Shown here one piece after another: positions 35,153-47,566 of a stretch of 64,000 nucleotides of DNA. Source of the stretch: Piezodorus guildinii (Eukaryota; Arthropoda; Insecta; Hemiptera; Pentatomidae); the NCBI GenBank assembly GCA_023052935.1, contig CM041292.1, forward strand, positions 79,866,169 through 79,930,168, read 5' to 3'. The translations under genes and the position numbers were made by a program. The notes under the pieces were generated by a model. It made no database searches. It was not told where the DNA came from and worked only from the letters and a program-made list of their open reading frames with translations. Each line of letters opens with the position of its first letter. Positions within the stretch are counted from its first letter, which is position 1.

Positions 35153-35194
35153 AAAAAAATTTATTAGGATAAGTGCAAAGATGAATTGTTAATT

Positions 35195-35330
35195 TTTTAT
35201 TTAAGACGGATTTTTTTATTATTCGTTATTCGGGTTCTACGTAAGCTCTTACATTTTGAGTGGAACAGAGGAGTAATTTTTTTTGGTCGATAACAAAGGT
35301 TCATTATTGGAAATTTATACTAGACTTCTT
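35195..35330 (+). repeat. Family F 3' end fragment
   Basis: TTCGTTATTCGGGTTCTACG, a TTTTGGTCGAT block and AAAGGTTCATTATTGGAAAT match the ends of the F copies at 37385 and 50178. Confidence 0.6.
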
Positions 35331-36794
35331 TACTGTTTTCTTTTAATTATCTTGGAAATAAATGTAATAAAAATTCCTGATCCCAGAAAAAAAATATTTT
35401 TGAAAGTTATTTAGTCATAAAATTTGAAGTTATTTGTCCGTACATATCATTTGGCGCTATGACCTAACGTTTAGAAGCTTTATTGTTTTAAAATAAAAAA
35501 GTCACGTTTTTCTATATTTATTAATGGCTGAGGCTTCATTCTTGATACGCTCTGTGTCAAAAAAGCTGTGCTGTGTTGGTGTTGCTGGCATTGAAAATTT
35601 TAAGTTATTTCCGTACATGTCATTTGTCGCTAGGACCTAACGTTTAGGTGCTTTATTGTTTTAAAGGAAAAAAGTAACGTTTTGCCTAATTTTTTTTGGT
35701 GTTAGTGCTTTTTTGACACAATCTATCTCTGTTGGTGTTGCTCGAATTACAATTTTGACAACAGTCAAAGTCAGAAATTTAATGAAGTATAACGAATAGT
35801 TTTGTTATTTGACATTTGATGCTAGATCCTACCATTTAGAAGACTATATTGATTTGAATGAAAAAAAAAAAAAAGTCACCAATTTATTAAAGTCTAAATG
35901 TACATTTATGATTAAAAATAAATTTTGTTTGCAGATAATATCTATCTTTCTTTACCATCTATACTTTATCAATCCGCAGGTCCATCCGCAGACTCAATTC
36001 CTCCCTGGTTCGGGAAAAGAAGTAAATTATAGATGGATATATCCATGAACTATTGTTTTTCCAAGTCAGGAAGGAATATTAAAACCACATTTAAAAAAAA
36101 AAAGAAGGTTTTATCACATCTTTAAGACTTCCTTTCTACTGCTCTATTCAAGTTAGCCTGTGAAGAACACAACTTATCCGTTAATGTCAGAACAGGAAAT
36201 AGTCGAAGAGAGCTCTAAGCTATTACGTACATAGCCATTGAAGGCCCATAGGACTGGATATACTGGAATCCTCATTGAAGGCGATGTTGCAAGGGACCGG
36301 TAATGCTCGCTCTAGCCCTGCACTATTGTCCCTCCAGGTTTCCCAGTATTACATCACTTCCTCGAGGGAGGACTTCAGGAATTTTTCTTGCCGTGGAGGT
36401 TCGCATTGTACCCGAGTACCAGGGCCTGGTACCGGTCCGATTCTAATTTAAATATGAAAAACGGTTTGATAGCTCCTGATGGTGTTCACTACTAGCTCAC
36501 AACTAGCCTAGTTCTTCGATAAAAAGCACATTCCACCTTCGCTATCAATATATTAAACGAGTTTAATGCCTGAAGCTAAGTCACATATTTCTTGAACACT
36601 TTAGAATCTCAATTTTTAGCTCTAATTTAGTTCATAAAATATGTTATTTCTGAGAAATAAAAAATATCACAATTCCTCTCAAGTCTAGTCGAAATATCGT
36701 TTGTCATCATCAGGGCTCCTTTAGGAAGATAGCTAGGACGTCTTGTCAGTCTTGTCTGTATCTTGAAGACTAACTCTTGTCCTACCAATTTCGG
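35331..36794. other. No gene seen
   Basis: Contains two diverged direct copies of a ~160-bp segment (35415-35480 and 35600-35665, sharing GTACAT..CATTTG.CGCTA.GACCTAACGTTTAG..GCTTTATTGTTTTAAA). A decayed module resembling the G-family core is at about 36685-36715. A GC-rich patch lies at 36270-36430. Confidence 0.4.
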
Positions 36795-37110
<316 letters not shown>

Positions 37111-37139
37111 TATATTTCTGCTAATTTCTCTTTTAGTTA

Positions 37140-37260
37140 ACTATCACATTCGTTCAGCTTTTATATTTACCCGATTTTTATCATTGCTAATAAGATGATT
37201 TTTTAAAATCTACAAAATTAAAGTTACTTAACAGGAAGAAAATTTAAAATATCCCTGTCA
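37140..37260 (-). repeat. Family E fragment E6
   Basis: TATTTACCCGATTTTTATCA, GCTAATAAGATGATTTTT and AAATCTACAAAATTAAAG match the central minus-strand part of E5. Confidence 0.6.
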
Positions 37261-37384
37261 ATCTATTTTTCTTTTGTAGGAAATTTCATTCTCTAAGACA
37301 TAGCACATAGGATTAAATTATTTTGGTATTTATTTTTTAATTAGTATTTAATTAATTGGTATTTATTTATTAATTAGGCGTACT

Positions 37385-37885
37385 AAGTAGACAAGATATA
37401 GATTTTTTTTTGTTTATTTCACTTTACTCATTCAAAAACTATATACATATTTTTCTTTATCTTCAAAAATAACTGAGTTACGGGCATATTCATGGGTAAA
37501 ATTTCAAAAATTTTCTTTTCTTTTTTTATAATTATCCGCGTTTTCTTTTTGCTAGAAAACACTAATACATTTTTGCTCTATAATTAAAAATAACTGAGTT
37601 ATTGAAATTAATCACTTTTAATCGGCCGCCATTTTTAAAATTACCAGCTGATATCAACATCTACGAGTTAGGGTCATGGTTGGACGCCTAAGTATTTTTG
37701 TGGCGAATTTCAAAAAAATTGGTCCAGTAGTTTCGAAAAAAAGCCGCGCACGGCGGACAAACGCTTTTTTAAATTCGTTATTCGGGTTCTACATATTTTA
37801 AAAAGTAAGCCATCAAATTTTGAGAAGGAGTAATTTCATTTATTTGTTTGGTCGATTAAAAATGTTCATTATTGAAAATAATAAA
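37385..37885 (+). repeat. Family F copy F3
   Basis: Contains CTTCAAAAATAACTGAGTTA (twice, tandem), AATCGGCCGCCATTTTTAAA, CCAGCTGATATCAACATCTA, CGCGCACGGCGGACAAACGC and the end block TTCATTATTGAAAATAATAA. The 5' terminus is missing. Confidence 0.7.
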
Positions 37886-37889
37886 CCAA

Positions 37890-38145
37890 AAGGAGCAAAA
37901 CTCCTAGTATAAAGTGGCTTTCCCGATTCACCAATTTTGTTGAAAAGGTTTTTGTAACATTTTCAGGCATCTGTGGTCCAAAAATGTGTAATTTCACTTT
38001 TATACAACTTATTTTTTTTCGAGCTAGATTTAGTACATACACATAAGCACACACACACGCACACACACACACACACACATAGACCTTTTGTTGCGACTTG
38101 GTCTTTTGGACTTAAGGGTGTATATTCCTAAAAGGTGTATTTCTT
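37890..38145 (-). repeat. Family E fragment E7
   Basis: GATTCACCAATTTTGTTGAA, an (AC)n tract, TTGCGACTTGGTCTTTTGGA and the family 5' blocks in minus orientation. Confidence 0.6.
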
Positions 38146-38294
38146 GGGAAATAATACATTATTTTTCTTATTTTTTTATTTTATTTTGTTCTACAATGCT
38201 TGACCGTAAGCCACACCAAAAATATTTAAGAATTAGTGTATAAATATTTTTTATATATTTCTCACCTGAGTGTTGCTTCTCTGTTTCCTCACAG

Positions 38295-38520
38295 AGTGTT
38301 TCCTAGTGCACATCGGGACCTCCTGTTATGCAAAACATGTCCCCATCCAGCCTCGGTGCCTTGAACTTTTCTACATTGCTTCACGAGCATTATTGTTCCC
38401 AATTCGACAGCGCAATAGCTACAATGGAAAGCCACCGTCATTGTGGGACAATTATTTTAAGGAGCAGCACCTCAACCAAACTATTTCATTGTTCCATTTT
38501 ATTTTTAAATCGTGAATAGG
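38295..38520 (+). other. Candidate host exon (possibly terminal)
   Basis: A strong pyrimidine tract and acceptor, TTCTCTGTTTCCTCACAG, precede a less AT-rich segment with two overlapping open frames. One reads CFLVHIGTSCYAKHVPIQPR and CLELFYIASRALLFP. The other reads MQNMSPSSLGALNFSTLL and HEHYCSQFDSAIATME and ends in TAG at 38518-38520. Only one can be real, and neither family is recognised. A TAG at 38304-38306 also offers an alternative acceptor. Confidence 0.25.
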
Positions 38521-38834
38521 CTTTTAAAGAAATTAATATTGATAAATACGTGGAGAGATGAAGGGAAAACTTAATCTCAAGAAGACTTTTGAATGGTATG
38601 GGTGGGTGTTTGGTTACAAGGTTACTATTGAGGAACGACCGTATAGACCACAACAGTGACAGGCAAGAGGGAGGGCATTACGTTATCTTGTATCCTTTTC
38701 TATTGGACTTCATACTTTAGAAAATTACTCTTGTAGATCACTTGTCCACTTCCTTTTCTACCCCATTATGTTCTGTGGCATAAATGTTAGGTCATTTGTG
38801 CCAGAATTTATGAGAGACATATATATCTTAAAAT

Positions 38835-39235
38835 TCGGGTCCATATTAAATCTTATTTATTTATTCAGAAATATTACAATATGTATCAATGGATAATAAT
38901 AATATTACTGTATTATACATTAAAAAATAAAATAAATAAAGGTATATCATAACAAAATTTATAAATAAAATAAATATAAGTTTACAAATAAATGAGCATA
39001 ACATGAACACAACTAATATCTATGTACAATATTTACAATCTGCTGGGGAACCGTGGACGGTGTTTGTCCCCTCCCCACTTGTGGAAGGACATGCAGAGCC
39101 CGAGGGATCCCAGCGCCTCCCTCTCAGCCGCATCACTGGTGAGAGCCAGCGGAAGCAGACTGAGGACGCCATAGCCACAAACACCGCAAATGAGAGGAGA
39201 ATCAGACGAGTGACAGAACTCCAGTATAAGTATTG
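38835..39235 (-). repeat. Family D copy D2
   Basis: Minus-strand copy. GGATCCCAGCGCCTCCCTCT and CAGCCGCATCACTGGTGAGA on the plus strand are the complement of the GC-rich block of D1, followed at lower coordinates by the AT-rich AATAAATAAA part. Confidence 0.6.
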
Positions 39236-39349
39236 ACAAAACGTCTCGGGGGCATTGCTGTTTCAACCTTATAAAAGGGCTGTATGGATGAGTGGAGCTG
39301 GATAGGGATTGTGCTAGAGGATTAGGATGATAAAGGAGGTTCTGATTTT

Positions 39350-39815
39350 ACTTTAATTTTGTAGATCTCATAAAATTAACCATATCATCTCATTAGCATT
39401 GGTATAAAACAGCTAAGCATAGAATTTGGCGACCAACTAAAGGATAAAAGAGCGAAAAGATTTTATGTAATTTTTGTTTTTTATGTATTAACAACAGTTA
39501 TATAGATAGACGTATAATATACCGTTGGAAAGAGAAAGATTTAAGAAAAAAAACATTATCTTATACACAAAACTGTAAAAGTTAATGGTAAGTAACGAAC
39601 AGAGTACAAACTTATTACTGATTATTATACGTAAGAATTTAATATAGGTATATTATTTAATCTAAATCATATATATGTTTCCAGCAAAACTGAATACAAT
39701 TTTTATTTAAATTAACTTAAAATTGTTTTCATAAACTTTAAGTTTATGTGATACAGTTCTTAATTTGATTTTAACAGCAAAGGTAAGTGATAATTGTGTG
39801 TTGCACACAACAGAG
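39350..39815 (+). repeat. Family E copy E8 (3' half)
   Basis: From TTTAATTTTGTAGATCTCAT through TATACCGTTGGAAAGAG to TGATTTTAACAGCAAAGGTA and TGTGTTGCACACAACAGAG. Confidence 0.7.
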
Positions 39816-40457
39816 TTTTTTGTAACTCTACTAAGTATATATATATAATCAAAAAAATAAATTAAAAGAAAAATTTTACGCTGGTCTGGGAATATATTAT
39901 CAGCTGTGCTACAGTCGTTCTCAGAGCCATTGATAAATGTTGCGGTATTCCAACTTTACTTCCTATAAGTTGACTATATGAATGTATGTGAACACCTGAA
40001 ATGTGTCAACTATAGTTAATGTATTATTGCAATTTTTGAACCAAGGTGATATGTTTTTCGTGTTTATTTTATTATAGGAATTTGAGAAAATGGACAAGTA
40101 AGTATAAAAAGAAAGGTCGTCTTATTTTATTATATAATTAAGTTTAGGATAAAATATCTGATTTTTTTTTTTTTTTTTTGACGCACGTGAATGAAAAAAG
40201 TCAATGTCAGTTGTACTTACTTCTAGACAGTACGTCAGGAAAGCTTTGTGTCGTTGACAGGTTGTTTCAACATATTTATTAAGGTCATTCTTAATAATAA
40301 CATGAGTTAATTTTTTATCAACTTATATTGTGTTAGTATTATAATTTAATAAAAATTTATTATTTTCCTCTTTTACATGACAATATTTAAATAATCCTTG
40401 TACATTACTTGCAAATTATTAGTTATTTTGAAGAATAAAGATAGTTATAAGAATTAA

Positions 40458-40560
40458 TCAGGCCTAATCACCTCAAGTTGGCCTAGAAACGGTATGAATC
40501 TCTATGTACTGAGCCCGAGACCCTTCATGTGTTGTAATGGTACAGAGTATTTAAAAAAAA
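40458..40560 (+). mobile_element. SINE-A copy A3 (3' third)
   Basis: CAGGCCTAATCACCTCAAG, ACGGTATGAATCTCTATG, GAGACCCTTCATGTGTTG and GTACAGAG match the 3' body of A1; no tRNA-like head. Confidence 0.65.
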
Positions 40561-42734
40561 ATTTTAATGGGAATTAAAGTTATTTTAAGTACTAGTAGAG
40601 TAGCTCTAATCAAGTCGCTAGACGCAGATCTGATTTCTCACCCATCCACCAAAATACTATATTATAAATATTACTATAGTGAGATAATTATTAAAGTGTT
40701 TACTGTTACAATGACATATTTTGTAGAAACGATAAAATTCATTCTTTTTATACACACTTTCTTCTATTTTTTTAAATATGTCGTACATAATATAAAGAAT
40801 ATTACAGAATATGTTGATTGAAACCTATCAAAGAAGCGCTTTCAGACCTAACTTCAATATTCAATTGAATTCTTAGACTTGCTATTAAAAGTGGTATGAG
40901 TAACCCATATAGAGACCAGCTATAATATGGTTAATGCTGCAAATATCGTTATTCAAAGTAAAACTACGGCATCAGTCACATCAGAATGTTTTAAATCGGA
41001 CGTATTATGCAAATATTTTCGCAATGAATGTGATACTTTAGCAATATTATTATTGTTTATTGTGACGAATTGTAATACATACGAATAAATAAATATAGAA
41101 GTGTTTTATATTTTCGCAAGCTCTAGGACGTGTGTACAGGAAAATCGATAAAAACAATTTTTTTTTTAGGATCATACAAAACAAATTTGAAATTTAGAGA
41201 TGATTTTAGCTTTAAAATTAAACGCTCTACAACTTTTATAAATTTAAGTTGTTGTTTCAAAGTTAAAGCGGTCTCTTAGTGACTAAATTGGGTTTTTCAT
41301 CTGACGAACGATTCAGGCAATATCACTGAATTAAATTCAGCAACTAAGGTGACTTTCGGAAAGGAAATTTAACGTTATTTCATTTCGGAAATAAATAAAT
41401 TTACTGTAGGAAGCACCATTTTTGAATTTTGAGTTTTTGATCCAAAAATTTAAGCTGACCACCTGCGATGGTGCTACGCAGATTAATTTTATTTAGGACC
41501 ATAAAAAGGTACGATTTCCAGCTTAGTCCGAATTAATTCCCACAAACCTTAATGTTTACTCTTATTTTATTGGGCTATTAGAAGGATTTCGTGGAAACCA
41601 AGAATAGCGAAATTATTTTTTATATAGAGAGATTAGAAGATGTATGTTATAGTTAATAATCTACTTGAAATGAATATTTAAAAAAAAAAAATTAATAATG
41701 GGGGCTGGTTGAGGACGAAAGGGGGACGGTTGGGATTTATAGCGGCCTGGTAGGGAATAGGCTAACTAGGGGAAGAGGGCGGGAGGGGTCGTCGACCCGA
41801 CTCTGTATTGATCCTCTCCTCTCTGCTCCTTCCCCGTCGGTCCGTCTGTTCCTACATCTCTCCATTGTCTTCGGCTGGGTGTAGATGTCGGTGGACTGGG
41901 GGAACTGTCGTCCTTTATGGGAATTACCATGAGATTATACGGTGCTTTGTGGTTCCCAGCCACTACTGATAGTACGGTATTTGATTGAAGGGGTGGATGG
42001 ATGAGGGTGCCTTGATTGAAAAACACACTCGAAAAAGATGATATTGTTTCGGCGTATCTTTTATGCCTTTATCATGGTCATTCCCCAAACTAATGCACGC
42101 ACACAGTGGTTCCAAACGCACTTTTCAAAACAAAAGTCTGCACTGGTCGTCATTATTTTGTGTTTTGGAAAAGAGTTTCTCTTTCTTTATTTTTCATATA
42201 CATTCTATCTAATTTGAAGTGCTAGTTTATCATTTAAATTGAACAAATTACATAGGTAAATTTGAAATATTAAATTTAAGGAAAATAAGTAACAAAAATA
42301 CCCTACACAAACATATTTATATTTGTATCTCGCTTATGGGCAGCACTTCATTATGGTTTATCACTTGGAATAATGAAGTTGGACATTAAAGATTATTTTA
42401 TATGCCAGATTTTTTTGGTCTTTCCAATAGAGAAATCTCTATAGCCAACTATGCGTTTCTACTTTACCAAAATCGTTGAAAACAATTTAAGGATTCGAAA
42501 TTGTGTCTGTAAAAACTTAACTAAATTTTTTAATGCAATTTGCACTTCGATGATAGCACCCCATCATCTATAATTCGTCCCAGGCTCATTTTCTTCTTCT
42601 GTCTATATGTATTGTATGAAATAATCACGAGATTTCGGTTTCCGCGAACTCCTTCTACACCACAGGACGGATTTTGGTACGGTGTTCGCCATCATTTATA
42701 GTATTCTATCCTGCAGGTTTATAACTAAAATAAA
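40561..42734. other. No gene seen; GC-rich patch and a decayed G-type module
   Basis: 41700-41900 is GC-rich (GGAAGAGGGCGGGAGGGGTC) with a proline/threonine-rich minus-strand frame lacking homology that I can name. A decayed hammerhead-core-like string lies at 42046-42077 (minus: ATGATAAA-GGC..GCC-GAAAC). Confidence 0.35.
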
Positions 42735-43020
42735 TTTCAATTTAGCTTTTCTTTAAACTAGAAAAATAAGTTCTCTGTAACCAAGTCACCGAAAAATTAT
42801 TCCTGAAATATAAGTATTAACATAAACGTATAATATACCAGGGGTACTCACTACGTTTGCTATAGCATGCTATTTGTGTTATTTTGCTAAACCCGTCGAG
42901 TTTCTACAGTTATTTCCTGTATAAAATTGATGGGTTTAGCACAATAGCACAAATAGCATGCTATAGCAAACGTAGTGAGTACCCCTACCGTTAGAAATCG
43001 TACAATTTAATGTAAAGTTG
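42735..43020 (+). repeat. Family E fragment E9, host of a MITE
   Basis: AACATAAACGTATAATATACC before and ACCGTTAGAAATCGTAC after the insert read as one uninterrupted family-E block in other copies. Confidence 0.6.
42840..42986. mobile_element. 147-bp palindromic MITE nested in family E
   Basis: 55-base terminal inverted repeats beginning AGGGGTACTCACTACGTTTG differ at only two positions and enclose a 37-base loop. ACC at 42837-42839 and 42987-42989 is single in uninterrupted E copies, giving a 3-bp target duplication. A 3-bp duplication fits several DNA transposon superfamilies (PIF/Harbinger, Academ, IS4EU-like). I cannot choose between them. Confidence 0.8.
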
Positions 43021-43219
43021 TTGTAAGCCCATAAACTTATTAAAAAAAGTTATTTCTAATGTTGTGGATGAGGGAGATTATAGTAATTCATGGTGATCGT
43101 ACAGGAATATTTTTCCATACAGTATTCATGATTTTAGAAAAAAATATTATGTACCAAATCGTATATAAGTTGTTGAAATAAATGGAAAGTTGTTATAAAC
43201 TAACACTGTTAATAATTAC

Positions 43220-43330
43220 TTCTTTTTATATTTTTATTTATTGAGATATATTACAATATGTTACAAAATGAACTTCATTATACAATGAGAACAAATTCAT
43301 ACAATTATAATGATTTCTAAAATAGTAGTT
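43220..43330 (-). repeat. Family D fragment D3
   Basis: TTTATTTATTGAGATATATT, ACAATATGTTACAAAATGAA and AATGAGAACAAATTCATAC match the AT-rich end of D4. Confidence 0.55.
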
Positions 43331-43811
43331 TCACTCTAAACTAAATAGGACTCTCATGAAAACTAAATTGGCTTGGAAAACCAGAGATTAACAAAAAATT
43401 AATAAGTAATAAATATGTCGTTCCAGGTAATAGAAAGTTATTGTAATCAAGTTTTGTTTCTAGGGGAAAATTAAATTTTCTTCTGTCTATGCTTCACTTT
43501 AAAATAAATAAACTGAACCAATTTTGATTTATGTTTTTCATTTCTGTCGATGATTAAATATAATAATAAGTAGAGGTTATAAAATGAAAGATATTTTCTT
43601 ACTAATAGCTTTTTTCGCTACGATAAACAAAAACTTCCAAAGCGATAAACTCTAAATCAGTCAGACAGAGATTTTTAAAAATAAATGACACCTCATTCAA
43701 ATTGCATACGTGGGAATAAGGGCTGGGTCTACCAGTTAATTTCATAATTTGTTGATTAAAATCATTAATTCCTATAATGCAATTTCACTTGCCATTCCCA
43801 AATATATAAAT
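43331..43811. other. No gene seen
   Basis: AT-rich; nothing recognised. Confidence 0.5.
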
Positions 43812-44105
43812 AAGCCTGTGACTCTACAACCCATGAAGGGAGTCGGGTTCATTACTTATTGAGATTCGTACTGCTCACAGACAGCAGCCGGGTAAGAAGG
43901 TGATTAGTAAATCACGCCCGGCAGCCAGGGTTTTCCCTGATTTCGTGTACCCACTTTATAGAGGTAGGGTGTGTCTCATGAGGTTCTCCAGGGTCTCCCT
44001 ATCCTGAAGGTATGTCCTGAAGGCTGAAATTACAGAATAAATAATTCTGCCTAAACCGGGGTTCAAACCTGGGAAAACAGTATCCTAATGAATAGAATAC
44101 ACCGC
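43812..44105 (-). mobile_element. SINE-A copy A4, full length
   Basis: Minus strand. The plus strand shows CTACAACCCATGAAGGGAGT, TTTTCCCTGATTTCGTGTAC, CCACTTTATAGAGG, and a head with GGGGTTCAAACCTGGG, i.e. B box GGTTTGAACCCC on the minus strand. Confidence 0.75.
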
Positions 44106-45540
44106 TCCCTTTCCCAAATAGATTGTCATATTAATAAATTAAAATGTACTCTGAGTATGGCAGACATCCGTTTTACCTACCTATCTATTAAAATAAGTAA
44201 ATCTTTCGACTCGTCGAATCTATCTCTAAGAATCTTCTGATCGACCATATGATAATCCAGCTAGACCTATTAATGGCATAAAACAAGAATTTCACCTAAA
44301 CAAGCTCGAAACTGTTTTCATTGACAGAGAAATCTGTGTTTAAAAGTATATATTTATTTTTCTATTAAATATGCTAGTCACTCTTTAAGGACAATTGTTT
44401 ATATAAATAAATTAATCAAATGTACTGAAAGATAATGGGGTCAACTATTTTTTTTAAAGGAATAACAATTCTTGGTTAGAACGCTCTTTTACAGGAAGCG
44501 CGAAAAACTATTATTACCATATTAAACTAGCTAATTCTTTTCGCATTGAAATCCTTTTACTATAATAATAACACTGTCGAGGTGTGTTTATTACAATGAA
44601 CATGATAGGGTCTCAGAAGGCCTCGACAATTGCCTGTTCATGCAAGGAAGAGAGTAAGATGGGAGGTGGTGCTCGCCGTGGTAGAAGCACGTACCCCAGC
44701 ACCAGGTATGAGGTTACTCGGCCAGATAGTGGGTGAACCCGCACCTACTTATTAGCATAGGGGACTGGTAAGGACATAAATGCCCCGTGTGGTAGAAGCG
44801 CAACAGCAGCGGTTAGGAATCGTCATAGGTGCACTTGGGTAGAAGCCATGCACCCCATCCTGTGAGGGGGATAGAAGGAAGAAGGAGAATAGGTAGATAA
44901 AGGATGATAAATAAAGATACACCACATTATGATACAAAAGCAGACATTCTGACTTAGGGAGATACCACGTGGTAGAGGCAGGCAGGTGATCTAAAGATTT
45001 GAGCTACTCCTTCTACACTAATCAAACAATGTATATTGTTAATAGCGAGTTTCTTGGCCCTAGGTCAAGATACCTCGTAAGGTTTATTTATTATCATGAA
45101 ATAGTTAAATGAAGAATGATATTTACAATCGTTTTACCAAGTTAAAATATACAATATTATTGAATATAGCATCTTTTAATATTCGGCCGTTGACCCAAGT
45201 AGCCGCCGCTAGCGCTATCTGTGACCGAGCGCGTGAAGAATCCGCTACCGGATGTAGCATCCAATAAAACACCATATTAAAGTTATATAATGAAATGTTT
45301 TAATATGATTTGGAGCGAAATTAAATGTGTCATTTTAGTACCTCTAGAAAATAATTGCATTTCTAATTCCCTTTTTCAAAGGACTTGAGTGTTCATTAGA
45401 TAAAATCAAATAGAAGATTTATATAAAACTAAATTATTAGAATACAAAAATATCAAAATATCGGTTTCGTAAAAAATTTCCTTTACTACTTTTTGGAAAT
45501 CAACGTCCCCAATTATTATCAAAGATACAATAAATAATTT
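44106..45540. other. No gene; block with internal GTGGTAGAAGC repeats
   Basis: TGTCGAGG at about 44575 is mirrored by CCTCGACA at about 44622. The following 350 bp contains several imperfect copies of GTGGTAGAAGC/GGGTAGAAGCC (44680-44970) in GC-richer sequence. This looks like a further repeat or element end, unclassified. The remainder is AT-rich. Confidence 0.35.
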
Positions 45541-46580
45541 TTATTTATTTATTTATTTGCTATTCCGCATCTACCCTTTCGGGTCATTAGCGGGTTCTTG
45601 ATTCTCTACGTTTATATTGAGTTTAACAGACCAATGTCTCTAAGAAACTCAAAAAGTCTTAGAATTATGTCTTCATCATTTCCTAATGCTTCTTTTAAGT
45701 TTGAAGGTATGTTATGTCTTGTTCTGTTGTTAGTGTACAGTGTGCATGATGTTACAATGTGTTTTATGGTCAGTGTTGTGTTACATGTATCACAGAATGG
45801 CGGATCCAGGGCTCTCATTAAATATCCGTGTGTAAAGGTTGTATGGCCTATCCTCAGCCCTGCTAGCACTACCTCTTCCTTTCTACTTTTTCTGCATGAT
45901 GTGGTCCAAGGAGATACATCTTGCTTTATCTCCTTCAGTTTAGTACTGGAAGTAGCCCATTCAGTTTTCCACTTGTTAATAATGGTCTTCCTGCAATGCC
46001 TCTTCCACTCTTCTGCTGTGGTTATGTTTACTTTTTCAGTCGCAGGTTCATTCAGCCTCGCCCTGTTTGCTTCTCTGTCGGCTACATCATTTCCCACAAT
46101 ACCGCAATGCGACGGGACCCATGCTAGTACAACTGTTTTGTTGAAATTTTCTTGCAATCGCCAAATACAATTAGTTATTTCCCTTACTAGGGAATTGTTT
46201 GATTTTGTATCAGCGATTGCTTTAAGTGAACTTAATGAGTCCGTCACTATGAGCAAGTAGTTGTCATTCATTGTCTTGACTAGCTCCAAGGCTTTATATA
46301 TTGCAAACAGTTCTCCAGTAAATATGCTGTTCATTCCGGGTAATATGAACCTGAGATTAATTGTATCACTTACCACAGCACATCCAACTTCATCACTTAC
46401 TTTTGATGCATCGGTATATATTATAGAAAAATTATTATATTTCTCTTTCAATTCCAAAAAATAGCTTTTCATAAAGACGCGATCTTCAAAAGATTTCCCT
46501 CTTTTTGTAAGGGTTGTGTCAATTCGGATAAAATTCGTATCCCATAGATCGAATAAAAAGTCGTTCAAACTAACCTTCTA
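45541..46580 (-). mobile_element. I-like LINE, 5'-truncated 3' end
   Basis: On the minus strand an RNase H-bearing C-terminus is followed by a short 3' UTR and a (TAAA)n tail (TTTATTTATTTATTTATT on plus, 45541-45559). Such short-repeat tails are typical of I-clade elements. The frame closes upstream at a TAG at 46580-46578, about where truncation or decay begins. Confidence 0.75.
45612..46568 (-). CDS. RNase H domain and C-terminus of I-clade LINE ORF2 (partial)
   Basis: A 318-codon open frame with no proper start codon: it opens at TTG at 46568, after a stop at 46580. The four acidic residues of RNase HI are present in order: IIYTDASKVSDEVGCA, TGELFAIYKALE, LLIVTDSLSSLKAI and SHCGIVGNDVADREAN. 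A C-terminal finger-like cluster follows: FCDTCNTTLTIKHIVTSC. The domain removes RNA from the RNA:DNA hybrid during reverse transcription. The frame is intact, so this is probably a recent copy, but endonuclease and RT are missing, so it cannot transpose on its own. Confidence 0.8.
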   Translation of the reverse strand: MNDFLFDLWDTNFIRIDTTLTKRGKSFEDRVFMKSYFLELKEKYNNFSIIYTDASKVSDEVGCAVVSDTINLRFILPGMNSIFTGELFAIYKALELVKTMNDNYLLIVTDSLSSLKAIADTKSNNSLVREITNCIWRLQENFNKTVVLAWVPSHCGIVGNDVADREANRARLNEPATEKVNITTAEEWKRHCRKTIINKWKTEWATSSTKLKEIKQDVSPWTTSCRKSRKEEVVLAGLRIGHTTFTHGYLMRALDPPFCDTCNTTLTIKHIVTSCTLYTNNRTRHNIPSNLKEALGNDEDIILRLFEFLRDIGLLNSI

Positions 46581-47566
46581 TAATAGTTTTCACTACATAA
46601 GGAACTATAATTTTACGAATAAAGTATTACTTTATTCTTATTCTAAAGTATTACTTTAGAAGTTTGACAAACGATAGCGATTTTAGATTCGAGTTCGGAG
46701 GTATTGATAGAAGTGTCGAGACGACAAACCACTTACGGACGGTGCATTCTCCTAAGGCATCTTCGCCACACTACTGCACATTTTATTAACCGTCTGCGCA
46801 GCGCACTTTCCATTTCTGAAATAAACAAATCATTGAATGACGAACAGTTTTTTTATCTTCTATTTTGAGCAAGCAAAATACCATTTAAAGATAAGGTATC
46901 ACGGTTGAAACTGATGCATAAAAGTATCCTTACTACTCCTTTTTTAGAATATTTAAACATTATTGACAAAGTAATAATAAAGATTTTATAAACACAGAGG
47001 TGAGTAAATTGAAATATTGAACAACGCTACGAGCTTATTATACAACCCTACATTAATATAATAAATTAGCATTGAAAAGAACAAAAAAACATTGGACTTC
47101 TGGTCATCTAAGGCTTCTTTTTCACTATCGGTCGAGATGGCATTAGCCGAGCTTGGTGGGACAAGGTCCGAGAGGTGGTTCGAAGCGGTGTGGGATCGAT
47201 TTCCAATTTATTTCCACGTGCGGTAGGATCTGACGCGCTCTGCCTGTCGCAGCTCAAGTCCATCGCAGACCTTGACGGCACACAGATAATGGATCGGATA
47301 CGATTTCGCATATTGTCATAGTACAACCCTTCCTGGAGGGCGTTGTATTGTATTAATGCAATTGAACGGTCATAGGTATATTGTGCGGAAAGCCTTGTAA
47401 ATTAAAATTACAATTAGCATTAATAATTGAATATTGTAGCCTTTAGAGAATTTGAATAAGATAACTTCTTTATTTTATAAAACTTCGTATAATAATACTA
47501 GTAATTCGTTTTCGAATTTTAGCTTTAATTAATATTTTATAGTTTATAGCATGATTAAAAAAACAA
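46581..47566. other. No gene seen; GC-rich patch with tRNA-like words
   Basis: 47110-47340 is GC-richer and contains GAGATGGCATTAGCCGAGCT and GAGGTGGTTCGAAGC, which could be a tRNA-derived head. No second copy was found in the window. AAAGTATTACTTTA-type words repeat at 46620-46660. Confidence 0.3.

Noticed and set aside
37880..37917. Helitron 3' end (AGGAG-CAAAA-CTCCT followed by AG)
   Set aside because: The hairpin overlaps the CTAG instead of lying upstream of it, and the other family F copies do not share it.
45598..46260. 220-codon plus-strand open frame
   Set aside because: It lies exactly antisense to the RNase H frame; valine/phenylalanine-rich shadow of a real coding sequence.
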